Assembly (NCBI GenBank): GCA_015055665.1
Contig: SVHX01000009.1
Coordinates: 1 to 53,234, forward strand
DNA: 53,234 nucleotides
Direction of reading: 5' to 3'
Origin: Clostridiales bacterium
Lineage (GTDB): Bacteria > Bacillota > Clostridia > Christensenellales > UBA1242
The notes beneath the pieces were generated by a model that was not told where the DNA came from, ran no database searches, and was given only the letters and a program-made list of their open reading frames with translations. Positions within the stretch are counted from its first letter, which is position 1; the number at the start of each line of letters is the position of its first letter. Of the stretch, positions 7,426 through 15,700 are shown one piece after another. Made by a program: the position numbers and the translations under genes.

Positions 7426-7854
7426 ATGATAGTACTTGCTTATGATCATGGTGCGTGGGAGAAATTTGAAATAGTTAAGTCGTTGCTTGAAGGCAGAGGC
7501 ATTGAGTACGAGGTTTTTGCTAGCAAAGAATATGATGCATTAGATAGTTTTGCGGTATTTGCTAGAGAGGCTAACGAAAAAGTAAAATCGGGAGCAATTG
7601 GAATCTATGGGTGCAGGTCTGGCATAGGGATGAGTATGGCAAGTAACAAAGCACGCGGTGTAAGAGGGGCATTATGCTTTAACGAAAAGATTGCAGAAAT
7701 GTCTAGATTGCACAATAATTCTAATGTTTGCATATTACCTTGTGATTATATTACAGATGATGATGTTGTGAGCATTGTTGAGAAGTTTCTTGCAACGGAA
7801 TTCTTAGGTGGAAAATATCAAGCTAGAATTGATGAACTGGAAGAAATCAAATAA
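7426..7854 (+). CDS. RpiB/LacAB-family sugar-phosphate isomerase
   Basis: This family interconverts ribose-5-P and ribulose-5-P (RpiB) or acts on related sugar phosphates (LacA/LacB). Seen here: an N-terminal strand with LAYDHGAWEKFE and the family signature GCRSGIGMSMASNKARGVRG (with IYG before it, about residues 60-80); Cys, the usual catalytic base, lies in that signature. The length of 142 residues is normal. The ATG at 7426 is preferred because AGGAG lies 9 bases upstream; the ATG at 7417 directly abuts AGGAG. The exact substrate is not determined. It is a single gene with its own terminator. Confidence 0.82.
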   Translation: MIVLAYDHGAWEKFEIVKSLLEGRGIEYEVFASKEYDALDSFAVFAREANEKVKSGAIGIYGCRSGIGMSMASNKARGVRGALCFNEKIAEMSRLHNNSNVCILPCDYITDDDVVSIVEKFLATEFLGGKYQARIDELEEIK

Positions 7855-7858
7855 CTGG

Positions 7859-7892
7859 AGGCAGGCATATTGATGTGCTTGTCTTCTTTTTT
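7859..7892 (+). terminator. Terminator after the RpiB-family gene
   Basis: A 9-bp stem (AGGCAGGCA / TGCTTGTCT, two G-T pairs) with an 8-base loop and a T-rich tail. Confidence 0.65.
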
Positions 7893-7917
7893 GTCCACAA
7901 GGATCATACACTATAAT
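7891..7917 (+). promoter_or_regulatory. Promoter of the lipoprotein gene, close to its start
   Basis: TTGTCC (7891-7896), a 15-base spacer and a perfect TATAAT (7912-7917). The likely transcription start would fall only a few bases before the ATG at 7928, so the mRNA would be nearly leaderless even though GGAG is present in the DNA. Confidence 0.5.
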
Positions 7918-7927
7918 GGAGATGTGT

Positions 7928-8596
7928 ATGATAATATTAATTATTGTGATATTGGTATTCTTAAGCGGATGTGCTGGTGGGATTGAGAAAGATATGTGGG
8001 ATAATATGTCTGAATACCGAGAGGTAATGTTGCAAGGGAGATCGGAAGGTGTTTATGCAACGCTAATATCGGGATTAAGAGAAAAGGATTATAAAATGGA
8101 TGGTGTTTCGACTGAGAAAATCCCTTTTGGTGTAATTACAGTGGATTTGGTCAGAGGAGCGATCGAAGAGTATAGTTACAACTTATTTATTGGGACGGAA
8201 AAGTATGAAGGCACATTTGATATTAATCCGCATAACAATACATTGATTGCGGATATTAGTAAGTGTGTTGATGCAAATGAAAATGTTGTTCTGGATATAG
8301 TGGGAGGTGATAGTAAGATTTCTGTAAAATTAAAAAATGTTAATCTTAATTGGGCAATGGATGCCCGTGATTGTGTAAAAATATTGTTAGACAAATATAA
8401 GACACAAATAAAGTCTCTATATGATAAGAACAACTTTAATGCTGAGGTTTATATTAAGATAATTGATGAGTGGGATGAATATGGTGAGGAGTTCTTCCTG
8501 TATATCTCAGTGGTGGCAAAAGATGATAGGTCTATAAGTATGTTGATTTCGCCTCATACAGGAGATATTCTTGCTAGTAATATAATTGGATTCTAG
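7928..8596 (+). CDS. Putative lipoprotein, unknown function
   Basis: A hydrophobic N-terminus leads to the lipobox FLSGC, so the mature protein should be lipid-anchored at the outer face of the membrane (inference). The rest, about 205 residues, is soluble and acidic, alternating predicted strands and helices. ATG codons at 7916, 7922 and 7928 are possible; 7928 is preferred because GGAG lies six bases before it. The resulting signal sequence is unusually short and lacks the customary Lys/Arg. No family recognised. It is a single-gene unit between the RpiB-family gene and the small-peptide transcript. Confidence 0.6.
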   Translation: MIILIIVILVFLSGCAGGIEKDMWDNMSEYREVMLQGRSEGVYATLISGLREKDYKMDGVSTEKIPFGVITVDLVRGAIEEYSYNLFIGTEKYEGTFDINPHNNTLIADISKCVDANENVVLDIVGGDSKISVKLKNVNLNWAMDARDCVKILLDKYKTQIKSLYDKNNFNAEVYIKIIDEWDEYGEEFFLYISVVAKDDRSISMLISPHTGDILASNIIGF

Positions 8597-8656
8597 ATGG
8601 AAAATATTATTATGCAAAAGTCAGTAAAATTCCGTAAAAAACTTTCAAAATGGGTA

Positions 8657-8685
8657 TTGACAGTGGCTTTGTGTGGTGATATAAT
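8657..8685 (+). promoter_or_regulatory. Perfect consensus promoter before the 20-residue ORF
   Basis: TTGACA (8657-8662), exactly 17 bases, TATAAT (8680-8685). It is as strong by sequence as the tRNA-Asn promoter. Confidence 0.9.
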
Positions 8686-8720
8686 ATAGATGTAAATTTC
8701 GTTAATTGGGGGTAAAATTT

Positions 8721-8783
8721 ATGGAGATAGTATGTATAGCTGGTATTGGTGTACTAGTAACAGTATTAATGAGCCTTAAGTAA
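8721..8783 (+). CDS. 20-residue hydrophobic peptide
   Basis: The ORF encodes a single membrane-spanning stretch (MEIVCIAGIGVL.. ending in MSLK). GGGGG lies upstream of the ATG (8709-8713), and a consensus promoter sits 36 bases upstream of the start. A terminator about 80-120 bases downstream closes a transcript of roughly 210 nt. This is the layout of type I toxin genes and of small membrane peptides such as KdpF-like subunits, but no kdp genes are present. The untranslated 3' part (8784-8865) contains the direct repeat TAACAAGTC twice. No antisense promoter was found by eye. Function unknown. Confidence 0.6.
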   Translation: MEIVCIAGIGVLVTVLMSLK

Positions 8784-8865
8784 TATCCAATTGTGATGAT
8801 TAATCTAGCAGTTGTGAGAAAGTACTAACAAGTCTCGTAACTGTTCTTGTACATAAAAGTTTAAC

Positions 8866-8905
8866 AAGTCAGCCAAAAATGTTTTAATTGGTTGACTTTT
8901 TTTGT
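8866..8905 (+). terminator. Terminator of the small-peptide transcript
   Basis: AAGTCAGCC pairs with GGTTGACTT (one G-T pair) across a 15-base A/T loop, followed by a long T run. Confidence 0.8.
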
Positions 8906-8965
8906 GTTTTGGAGCAATATTAATAGTAAGAGTATATAATATGCGATATTTTACAGGAGAAGAGT

Positions 8966-9781
8966 ATGGGTGAGCAGGTTAATCTTAAGAAATCAATATT
9001 ATTAACTATCCTTTATACTATGCTTGCCTTGTTAGTAGGTTTTGGCATATTGGTACTGATAATGTGTTTTGGTTTTACTAGTAGTTTGGCTGCTTTCATG
9101 AAAGATGTTGGTTGTTACAACATGGCTAGTGGATTATACTATAGATCTTACGAGAAGTCGGGGGAGATAGATTATTGTTATCAGGCATTGTGTCTTAAGG
9201 TTAATCTTGGAGATGATGACAAAATAGTAGAGTATTACGAGTCTTATATTGGAGATGATGATTACGAACAATATTCACAAGATAAGTTAAAGAGTGTTGA
9301 AGGAGTTGAGGGTGGTGTTCTTGCTAAGAGTACTATGCTTACGGAAGAGTATTATCTAGCTAGCAAATATGTCAATGCACTAATTGCTCAAGGTAGTAGT
9401 GATAAGGCATGGCAGGTGGCAATTGATAGCATAATTGCTATGGATGAGATTAATCTATACAGTCAAGGGAATTATCTGCTAAGCAAATTTGTTGGTGAGG
9501 ACAATAGCAAATTTAATGAAAAATATGAGGGCATGGATAACATATTAATTGTAGAGATGCAAGAGTGCTTTGACGAGGCAATACTTTTGTTCGATAATAA
9601 CAAAGATAGCGTGTCAAGCAATACAGATAGGGCGTATCTTATGGCTCTAGGCAATAGAATAATTACCCTTGGACAAGATATTAATAAAATATACGAAACA
9701 TTGGGTGAGGAAACAACTAATATTGCTAGTAACCTCAATTCAATGCTAGAAGTTAATAATAAGATAAAAGGATTAATATGA
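8966..9781 (+). CDS. Membrane-anchored protein, unknown, coupled to hflX
   Basis: A 271-residue protein with one long hydrophobic helix (about residues 10-38) and an extracytoplasmic or cytoplasmic domain rich in helical, acidic segments. The regular YxxALxLK / YYLASKYVNALIAQG patterns are reminiscent of TPR-like hairpins, but this is not certain. CAGGAGAAG provides the ribosome site. Its stop overlaps the start of hflX (ATGA, four bases), so the two are translationally coupled. No named family recognised. Confidence 0.6.
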   Translation: MGEQVNLKKSILLTILYTMLALLVGFGILVLIMCFGFTSSLAAFMKDVGCYNMASGLYYRSYEKSGEIDYCYQALCLKVNLGDDDKIVEYYESYIGDDDYEQYSQDKLKSVEGVEGGVLAKSTMLTEEYYLASKYVNALIAQGSSDKAWQVAIDSIIAMDEINLYSQGNYLLSKFVGEDNSKFNEKYEGMDNILIVEMQECFDEAILLFDNNKDSVSSNTDRAYLMALGNRIITLGQDINKIYETLGEETTNIASNLNSMLEVNNKIKGLI

Positions 9782-11358
9782 TTATTCCAGATAAAATAAA
9801 GAAAGAATATAGGTCTAGGATAGAGGCTCTTAATGGGCTTGTATTCGATAAATCATTATTTATTGATGAGCAGATACTGAAAGAGATGTGTCAATTGTCT
9901 TCTCTTACAGGTTATGAGATTGCTCTTATTGTAGATAGGAAGGGCAATATTGTTGATGTTGCTGTCGGTGAGAAGGATAGAGTAGCCTTTAATGTTGAAA
10001 GGGTAGAAGGTAGGCTGAGTGGCTATAGGGTTATCCATACACATCCTAATGGAAGTTCGGCACTAAGCGGGATGGATATTTCGTTGCTTAAGAATAACAA
10101 CTTGGATTGTATATGTGCTGTGTCTATTAGAGATAGCTTGCCGTACGATATGCAGGTCGGATATCTCAATGGCGACTCGGTTAGTATTGTTAAGTGTCAC
10201 AATGCGGATTATGTTAATAAATATGGATTGATAGATAAAATATTTGAAACAGATAAGAGTCAGAAGGAATATTATGCAAACCTTAATAAATTGCCAACAC
10301 AAAGAGCTATCCTTGTTAAGGTTGCAATCAAGAATAAGGGTAATATGGAGTCCGATCTTGATGAATTAGAGGGGCTTGCTACAACTGCACATATAGAGGT
10401 TGTAGGGAGAGTTTCGCAATTCAGGGTTAAGCCAGATGGAACTTATTATATTGGAAGTGGTAAGATTGATGAAATTAGAGATCTTATTCAATTAAATGAT
10501 GCTAATCTTGTAATATTTGATAACGAACTATCCGGTAGCAAAAATAGCACTATTAGTAATGCCCTTGGTGTTAAGGTAATAGATAGAAGTATGCTAATAC
10601 TTGATATTTTTGCAGGGCGTGCTAGAACTAATGAGGGTAAATTGCAGGTAGAGCTAGCTCAGCTTAAATACTCGTTGCCAAGGCTCGGAGCGTTTATTGA
10701 AAGCTCTGGTAGATATGGTGGCGGAGTGGGTATGCGTGGCCCCGGAGAAACCAAGCTAGAACTAAATCGAAGAATTGTTGAGCAGAATATTGTTAAGAAA
10801 ACAGAAGAATTGCGAAAATTAAGCAAGCATAGAGAGCTTAATAGAAAGAGTAGACGTGAGAATTCTAAACCAACTATATCAATTGTTGGATATACTAATA
10901 GTGGCAAGAGCACACTACTTAATCTTCTTGCCAAAGCTGATGTGTATGTAAAGAACGAGTTGTTTGCAACTCTTGATACGACTACACGTAATGTGTGGCT
11001 TGATTATGGCAAAGAAGTGCTTTGTACTGATACTGTTGGGTTTATTAATAATCTTCCACATGAATTTGTTGAGGCGTTCGCTAGTACTTTGGAGGAGAGT
11101 GTATATGCAGATCTTATTCTGCATGTAGTCGATATTAGCAATCCTGATTATAGCAAACATATTGAGGTAACGAACGGCGTTCTTAACAAATTAGGGTGTG
11201 AAGCACCAGTTATTATGGTCTATAACAAGGTGGATCAGGCTAGCGAAGAGATAATTAATGCTTTGAGAGCAAAATCACCTAGTGCGGTATTTATATCGGC
11301 TCTAAAAAATAAGGGGATAGACGAACTTAAGGAAATAATTATAAAGCAGATGTTCTAA
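9778..11358 (+). CDS. hflX: GTPase HflX with N-terminal JAMM-like domain
   Basis: HflX is a ribosome-associated GTPase that splits stalled or stress-damaged 70S ribosomes. The C-terminal part has the HflX N-domain (PTQRAILVKV, then GKIDEIRDL) and the glycine-rich ESSGRYGGGVGMRGPGETK linker. The G domain shows GYTNSGKSTLL, DTVGFI, NKVD and a SAL motif. The first ~160 residues hold HTHPNG....SGMD, which fits the JAMM/MPN metal-binding pattern HxH-x7-SxxD exactly. From memory, clostridial HflX proteins have a similar extension. It is coupled to the membrane gene upstream by a four-base overlap and ends at a bidirectional terminator. Confidence 0.93.
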   Translation: MIIPDKIKKEYRSRIEALNGLVFDKSLFIDEQILKEMCQLSSLTGYEIALIVDRKGNIVDVAVGEKDRVAFNVERVEGRLSGYRVIHTHPNGSSALSGMDISLLKNNNLDCICAVSIRDSLPYDMQVGYLNGDSVSIVKCHNADYVNKYGLIDKIFETDKSQKEYYANLNKLPTQRAILVKVAIKNKGNMESDLDELEGLATTAHIEVVGRVSQFRVKPDGTYYIGSGKIDEIRDLIQLNDANLVIFDNELSGSKNSTISNALGVKVIDRSMLILDIFAGRARTNEGKLQVELAQLKYSLPRLGAFIESSGRYGGGVGMRGPGETKLELNRRIVEQNIVKKTEELRKLSKHRELNRKSRRENSKPTISIVGYTNSGKSTLLNLLAKADVYVKNELFATLDTTTRNVWLDYGKEVLCTDTVGFINNLPHEFVEAFASTLEESVYADLILHVVDISNPDYSKHIEVTNGVLNKLGCEAPVIMVYNKVDQASEEIINALRAKSPSAVFISALKNKGIDELKEIIIKQMF

Positions 11359-11363
11359 AAAAG

Positions 11364-11408
11364 AAAAAGCACATATATTCCTGAAATTCAGGTTATATGT
11401 GTTTTTGT
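11364..11408. terminator. Bidirectional terminator between hflX and the 11413 gene
   Basis: GCACATATA pairs with TATATGTGT, enclosing a second stem CCTGAA/TTCAGG. It has A residues on the left and T residues on the right and lies between convergent genes. Confidence 0.8.
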
Positions 11409-11412
11409 TTAC

Positions 11413-11922
11413 TTATCTAGACATTATTTCGTCATCAACAATATCTCTTTCGCGAAGCATTTCTTGGTGGCAATCTTCGATACTATTAAGTACTAGAGAT
11501 ATAAAGTTCTCTATGTGAGACATTTGTTCTTCTGTAAATAGTCCTTCGTCGGCAGATTCTACAAGGGCTTCAACGACTATTCTCTTAATATCATTGTCTA
11601 GACTATATAGTAGGTCTAGATCCATAAAGTTAAAAGAGACATTGTTGAGTAGATAACCAAGTCCGTAAGAAGAGTTCTTGCTTAATACGATATGGTTTGT
11701 ATCTACTTTTGTTCTAATCTTATCAACAATATATTTACGTGTTTCGTTAGCGATAATTCCTCTACGTGCCAAAGCGTTTGGTATACCTTGTGGATTAGTA
11801 TGTCTGTTCTTAAAAAGTCCAGATTCTAGGACGTTGTTATATTGTCTTTCGGTTTCGGAATCGAAAAATGCATCTCTTAGTTCTGCATTTGATGCTTTGA
11901 TATTGTTTCCAATTGTTGCCAT
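11413..11922 (-). CDS. Unknown acidic helical protein
   Basis: A 169-residue protein with no recognised family, predicted mostly helical and acidic, lacking a signal peptide or membrane segment. The middle contains NALARRGIIANETRKYIVDKI, and the C-terminal 60 residues look like two long helices (EALVESADEGLFTEEQ, then EDCHQEMLRERD). The GGGGGAC ribosome site and a consensus promoter (TTGAAA-17-TATAAT) show it is a genuine expressed gene. It is alone on the minus strand, convergent with hflX and divergent from the Cys-rich gene. Confidence 0.6.
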   Translation of the reverse strand: MATIGNNIKASNAELRDAFFDSETERQYNNVLESGLFKNRHTNPQGIPNALARRGIIANETRKYIVDKIRTKVDTNHIVLSKNSSYGLGYLLNNVSFNFMDLDLLYSLDNDIKRIVVEALVESADEGLFTEEQMSHIENFISLVLNSIEDCHQEMLRERDIVDDEIMSR

Positions 11923-11977
11923 AATTTATTTGTCCCCCAAAATTTAATTTACTGTTAATTTTTAATTAACTTAATAT

Positions 11978-12006
11978 ATTATATCATACGCGTAACTTGA
12001 TTTCAA
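11978..12006 (-). promoter_or_regulatory. Promoter of the 11413 gene
   Basis: On the minus strand TTGAAA (12006-12001), a 17-base spacer and TATAAT (11983-11978). Confidence 0.8.
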
Positions 12007-12143
12007 TACCTTTTGAAAATTTTTGATTAAAAATAAAAAAACAGTAACATTTTGCGATTTTTGTGATTACTATGAAGTAGAAAGCAAAACAAAAAACATT
12101 ATACATATAATTGCTTTCTAAATTAATTTAGGAGGAAACTACT

Positions 12144-12359
12144 ATGTTTGGCACTAATTGTAATTGTGGCGGATGTAATCACGGAATGAACCACGGAGGT
12201 CGCCCAGAGAAAGGCAATAACTGCTGTTGCTTACTATTATTATTGATGTTATGTGGATGCAAAGGCTTTGGTGGAGATGATGACAACTGCTGCTGGAACA
12301 TAATTCTATTATTACTTATCTTAAATTGTTGTGGTTGCGGAACCGGTATTGGTTTCTAA
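12144..12359 (+). CDS. Cys/Gly-rich mini-protein with leucine stretches
   Basis: A 71-residue protein with many cysteines (N-terminal CNCGGCNHG, central NNCCC, DDDNCCW, C-terminal NCCGCGTG) alternating with runs of Leu/Ile (LLLLLMLCGC, IILLLLILN). It resembles short clostridial proteins annotated in databases as chorion class high-cysteine HCB protein 13, whose role is unknown; a spore-surface or membrane role is only a guess. TAGGAGG lies upstream. An inverted repeat AGAAAGCAA / TTGCTTTCT (about 12079-12119) and CATATAATT (12104-12112), loosely like a sigma-K -10, precede it. Confidence 0.65.
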   Translation: MFGTNCNCGGCNHGMNHGGRPEKGNNCCCLLLLLMLCGCKGFGGDDDNCCWNIILLLLILNCCGCGTGIGF

Positions 12360-12487
12360 AAAACGGCTTAAACAACTTAAATTATAAATAAAACTATTTG
12401 TTTGATTCTTGTTTCATAAATTATTCTCTTAATTATATTATTGCTATATTTGTATTGTGCGAAAGTACATAAATTAGATAGATTATA

Positions 12488-12522
12488 TGTCGGGCGGAAG
12501 GGTATTCTGTCCGATATTTTTT
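12488..12522 (+). terminator. Terminator after the Cys-rich gene
   Basis: TCGGGCGG pairs with CTGTCCGA (with G-T pairs), then a T run. The rest of 12360-12650 is A/T-rich with nothing else recognised. Confidence 0.6.
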
Positions 12523-12650
12523 GTGTGCAAATGTCTCTGAAATAAACTTTTCCAAAATTTGTAATTAAAATTTACATAATTTGGTAAATTGCAGGCATAA
12601 TAAAGTAAAACGAAAAGTTGGGGAATATTTGAATTATTTGCTTATTATAG

Positions 12651-12679
12651 TTGACAAATGGCGTAAAAAATACTAAACT
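12651..12679 (+). promoter_or_regulatory. Promoter of the Ig-like surface protein gene
   Basis: TTGACA (12651-12656), 17 bases, TAAACT (12674-12679; 4 of 6 matches to the -10 consensus). Confidence 0.6.
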
Positions 12680-12712
12680 ATTTTCGTTACAATTATATAT
12701 ACAAGGAGATTT

Positions 12713-15700
12713 TTGACAAATATGAAAGGCAAGAGCAAATATATAGTTCCACTTTTACTTGCTGGTGTTACTACTGGTTCTGGAGTAGTTTCTACTGTTG
12801 ATTTTCAACAGCAAGTTGAAGTTCGTGCCGACGTTCAATCTACCGATACTCAGGTAGCTGGTGCAGAACTAAGATTAATAGGTGGATTCGAGAAGGACAT
12901 TTATAATGTTGGTGTAGATACTATCACTATGCCTACTGTTAAGTGTTATATGGAAAATGGAACGGGTGTTGTAGAAGAGAAGACTGACGCTACTATTGTT
13001 TACAAAGTATTCAAGGGCGACAAAGAGCCTCTATACACTTTTAGGTCTGGTGATGCTGAGGCAGATTCTTTCGTGCCTAAGTATACTGGTGCATATAATG
13101 TGGTTATCTCTGCAGAGGTTGATGGTGTAGTTGTTACTGAGATGAAAGGCATTACAGTAATGGTTCAGAAGACAGAGGCTACAATTAATCTTCCTGTTAA
13201 TAGCAATAACGTTATTCCTGCTCAGATTCCTGCTAGCAATGCAAAAGGATTAACTATTCCTGCTCCAACAGTTACAATTGGTGATTCTGAAAAGGAAACA
13301 AGTGCAGAAGAGGCTGGTCTTAAGGTATTCCTTATTTCTCCAGATCCTAGTCTTGACGATCCTAAGATTCAATTGGGAGATCAAGATGGTAAGCCTGTTA
13401 ATGGAGTATACACAGTTTCTAAGGATCAAATAGCTGTACCTGGTACTTATCAGATTCGTTATGAGTATAGAGATAGCACAACTGGAGCTATTGTATCTAA
13501 GCTAGAGACAAACTTCCAAGTTGTAGACGGTCTTAAGGCCCCTACTGATTTGTTTATTAAATTTAAGGGTGGTGCTCCATCAACTGGTAATGTTAATACA
13601 GAAGTTACATTGCCTAAAGTAACAGTTCTTCCTACACAGACTGCAACAGATGGTATTAATGCCCATGTAGAGATTACTGTTAGCAGAATTAACGGTAACG
13701 GTGACGTGGTAGAAACTTGTCCTGTTAATTATGATAATTACACATTTACTCCTAAGACAGAGGGTAAATATGTTGTTGAATATAAGGCAGACTTATATAG
13801 TATTTATGAGGGCGTTGATTCTGAGCCTATTACATTAGGTACAAATATCATTATTAGTGATAAGGCTAATCCAGTAGTTAGAGCTACTTATGGATATAAG
13901 GTAGAAAATGGCGTTGTTACTGGTGTTGATACAGTTGGAACTAATGATAACGAAACTTACGATAAGAACTTCGTAGCCGAAGACACTCAAGAGACTAGAG
14001 AAGAAGTTCTTAAAGATAGAAGAGTAGATGTTCCTTCAATCGTTGTAAGAAATCAACCAATCGAAGGATCTACTGGCAAGAAGGCTGTGTTCTATCTTCC
14101 AGCTATCTATGCAACAGACAACAAAGGTTATGAGGGATTAACTTTCACAAGAGAAATTGTTAGTAGTAAGCTTCCTACTAAGCTTGTTTATGACGAAACT
14201 ACAGGCTATAGTGCTGGTGATGTTGTTAAGGTTGAGCTTGAGAAAGATGGCGATTACGAGATTAGATATAAGGTAACAGATGCTAATGGCAATATGTCTA
14301 AGATGAACTGTCCATTAGTTGTTACTAACGAAGCTGGAGTTGCTGATGCAGAAACAAGCATCAAGTTAGGTATTGCTCTTAAGTCTATTACTGATAGAGA
14401 AACTCTTAAGTTCTCTGCTCCTGTTATCAAAGATACTTATGATAGTTATCTAGATACTACAATTGAGTATGATATCCTTGCGGGCGCTACAGTTCTTGAA
14501 ACAATCAAGCTAGACGAGACTAATTCTGATGGCAAGTATGAGATTAATCTTAAGACATTGCTTGCAACTAAGGAAGAAGGTTCTGAAGACCTTAAATATG
14601 GCGAAGCTGATGCAATCAAAGTACGTGTAACTGCTAAGAACGACTACTCTGAAACTCCTGCAAAAGAGGAGAAAATTGTTAAAATCGTTAGAACTACTAA
14701 CGACAAAGCAACTGCAGAGATGCAAGTAGTTAAATATGATGTTTCTGAAAGCTACAAACACATGGAAGACCATGACAAATGGGGCTGGAATGATGATGCT
14801 GACAATACTGTAACATCAGCAAACTGGAACACTGCATTGTTTGAGCTTAATAACTATAACAAAGTTCTTATGGAAGTTGATGAGAGCGAATCTATCTATG
14901 GAATCAATAAATTTGGATTTGCTATGAAGTCTAGTGATGCTGATGATGTGTTCACATCTTCTTCAACAACTAACCCTATTAAGTTGAGTCCATTTGATCA
15001 AGGTAACAATGCGTTGTCACTACCAGCAGTTAAGTTCAACGATACTGATGAGAACTTAAGAATCACATTAACAATTACAGATAGAGATGGTAACACTGTA
15101 TCTAAGGAATCTTACGAAAGAATTGAGAAGACTCCTGTTATGTCTGGCAAAGATATTGTATCTTGGGATTATGTTGTATATAACGCATCATTTAGGATGA
15201 GTAGCTATGGTATGCATACTATTACTTATAGAGCAGAAGACTCTGCAGGTAATGTTGTAGTTAAGTCTTTCGGTGTTGTTATTAACGATAAGACTGCTCC
15301 TACAATTGTTATTGATGATGAGGACAAGTATGGTGTAGATATCGAAGTTGGAGATTTCTTCGAAGTTCCACTAGGATCTCTTGTTAAAGATAATGATGAT
15401 AATATCGGTGGAGAAGTTAACTGGGATGTAACTTGTAGTACAGGTGCATACTGCGAAGTTTCTTCTACTGGATTTACTCCATTAACAGAGGGTACTTTCT
15501 ATATTAAATATAAGGGAAAAGATGATGCTGACAATAGTCAGACATTAGAAGATAATACTTTATTCTTCGTAACTGCTAAGGATACAACTGCTCCAGTTCT
15601 TAATGATGACAGTAGTTATATTCTTCCTGCAACTAAGGCATGGAAGGCAGATGCAAATGGTGAAGTTGAGGTTACTATTCCTAAGATGTATGCAACAGAT

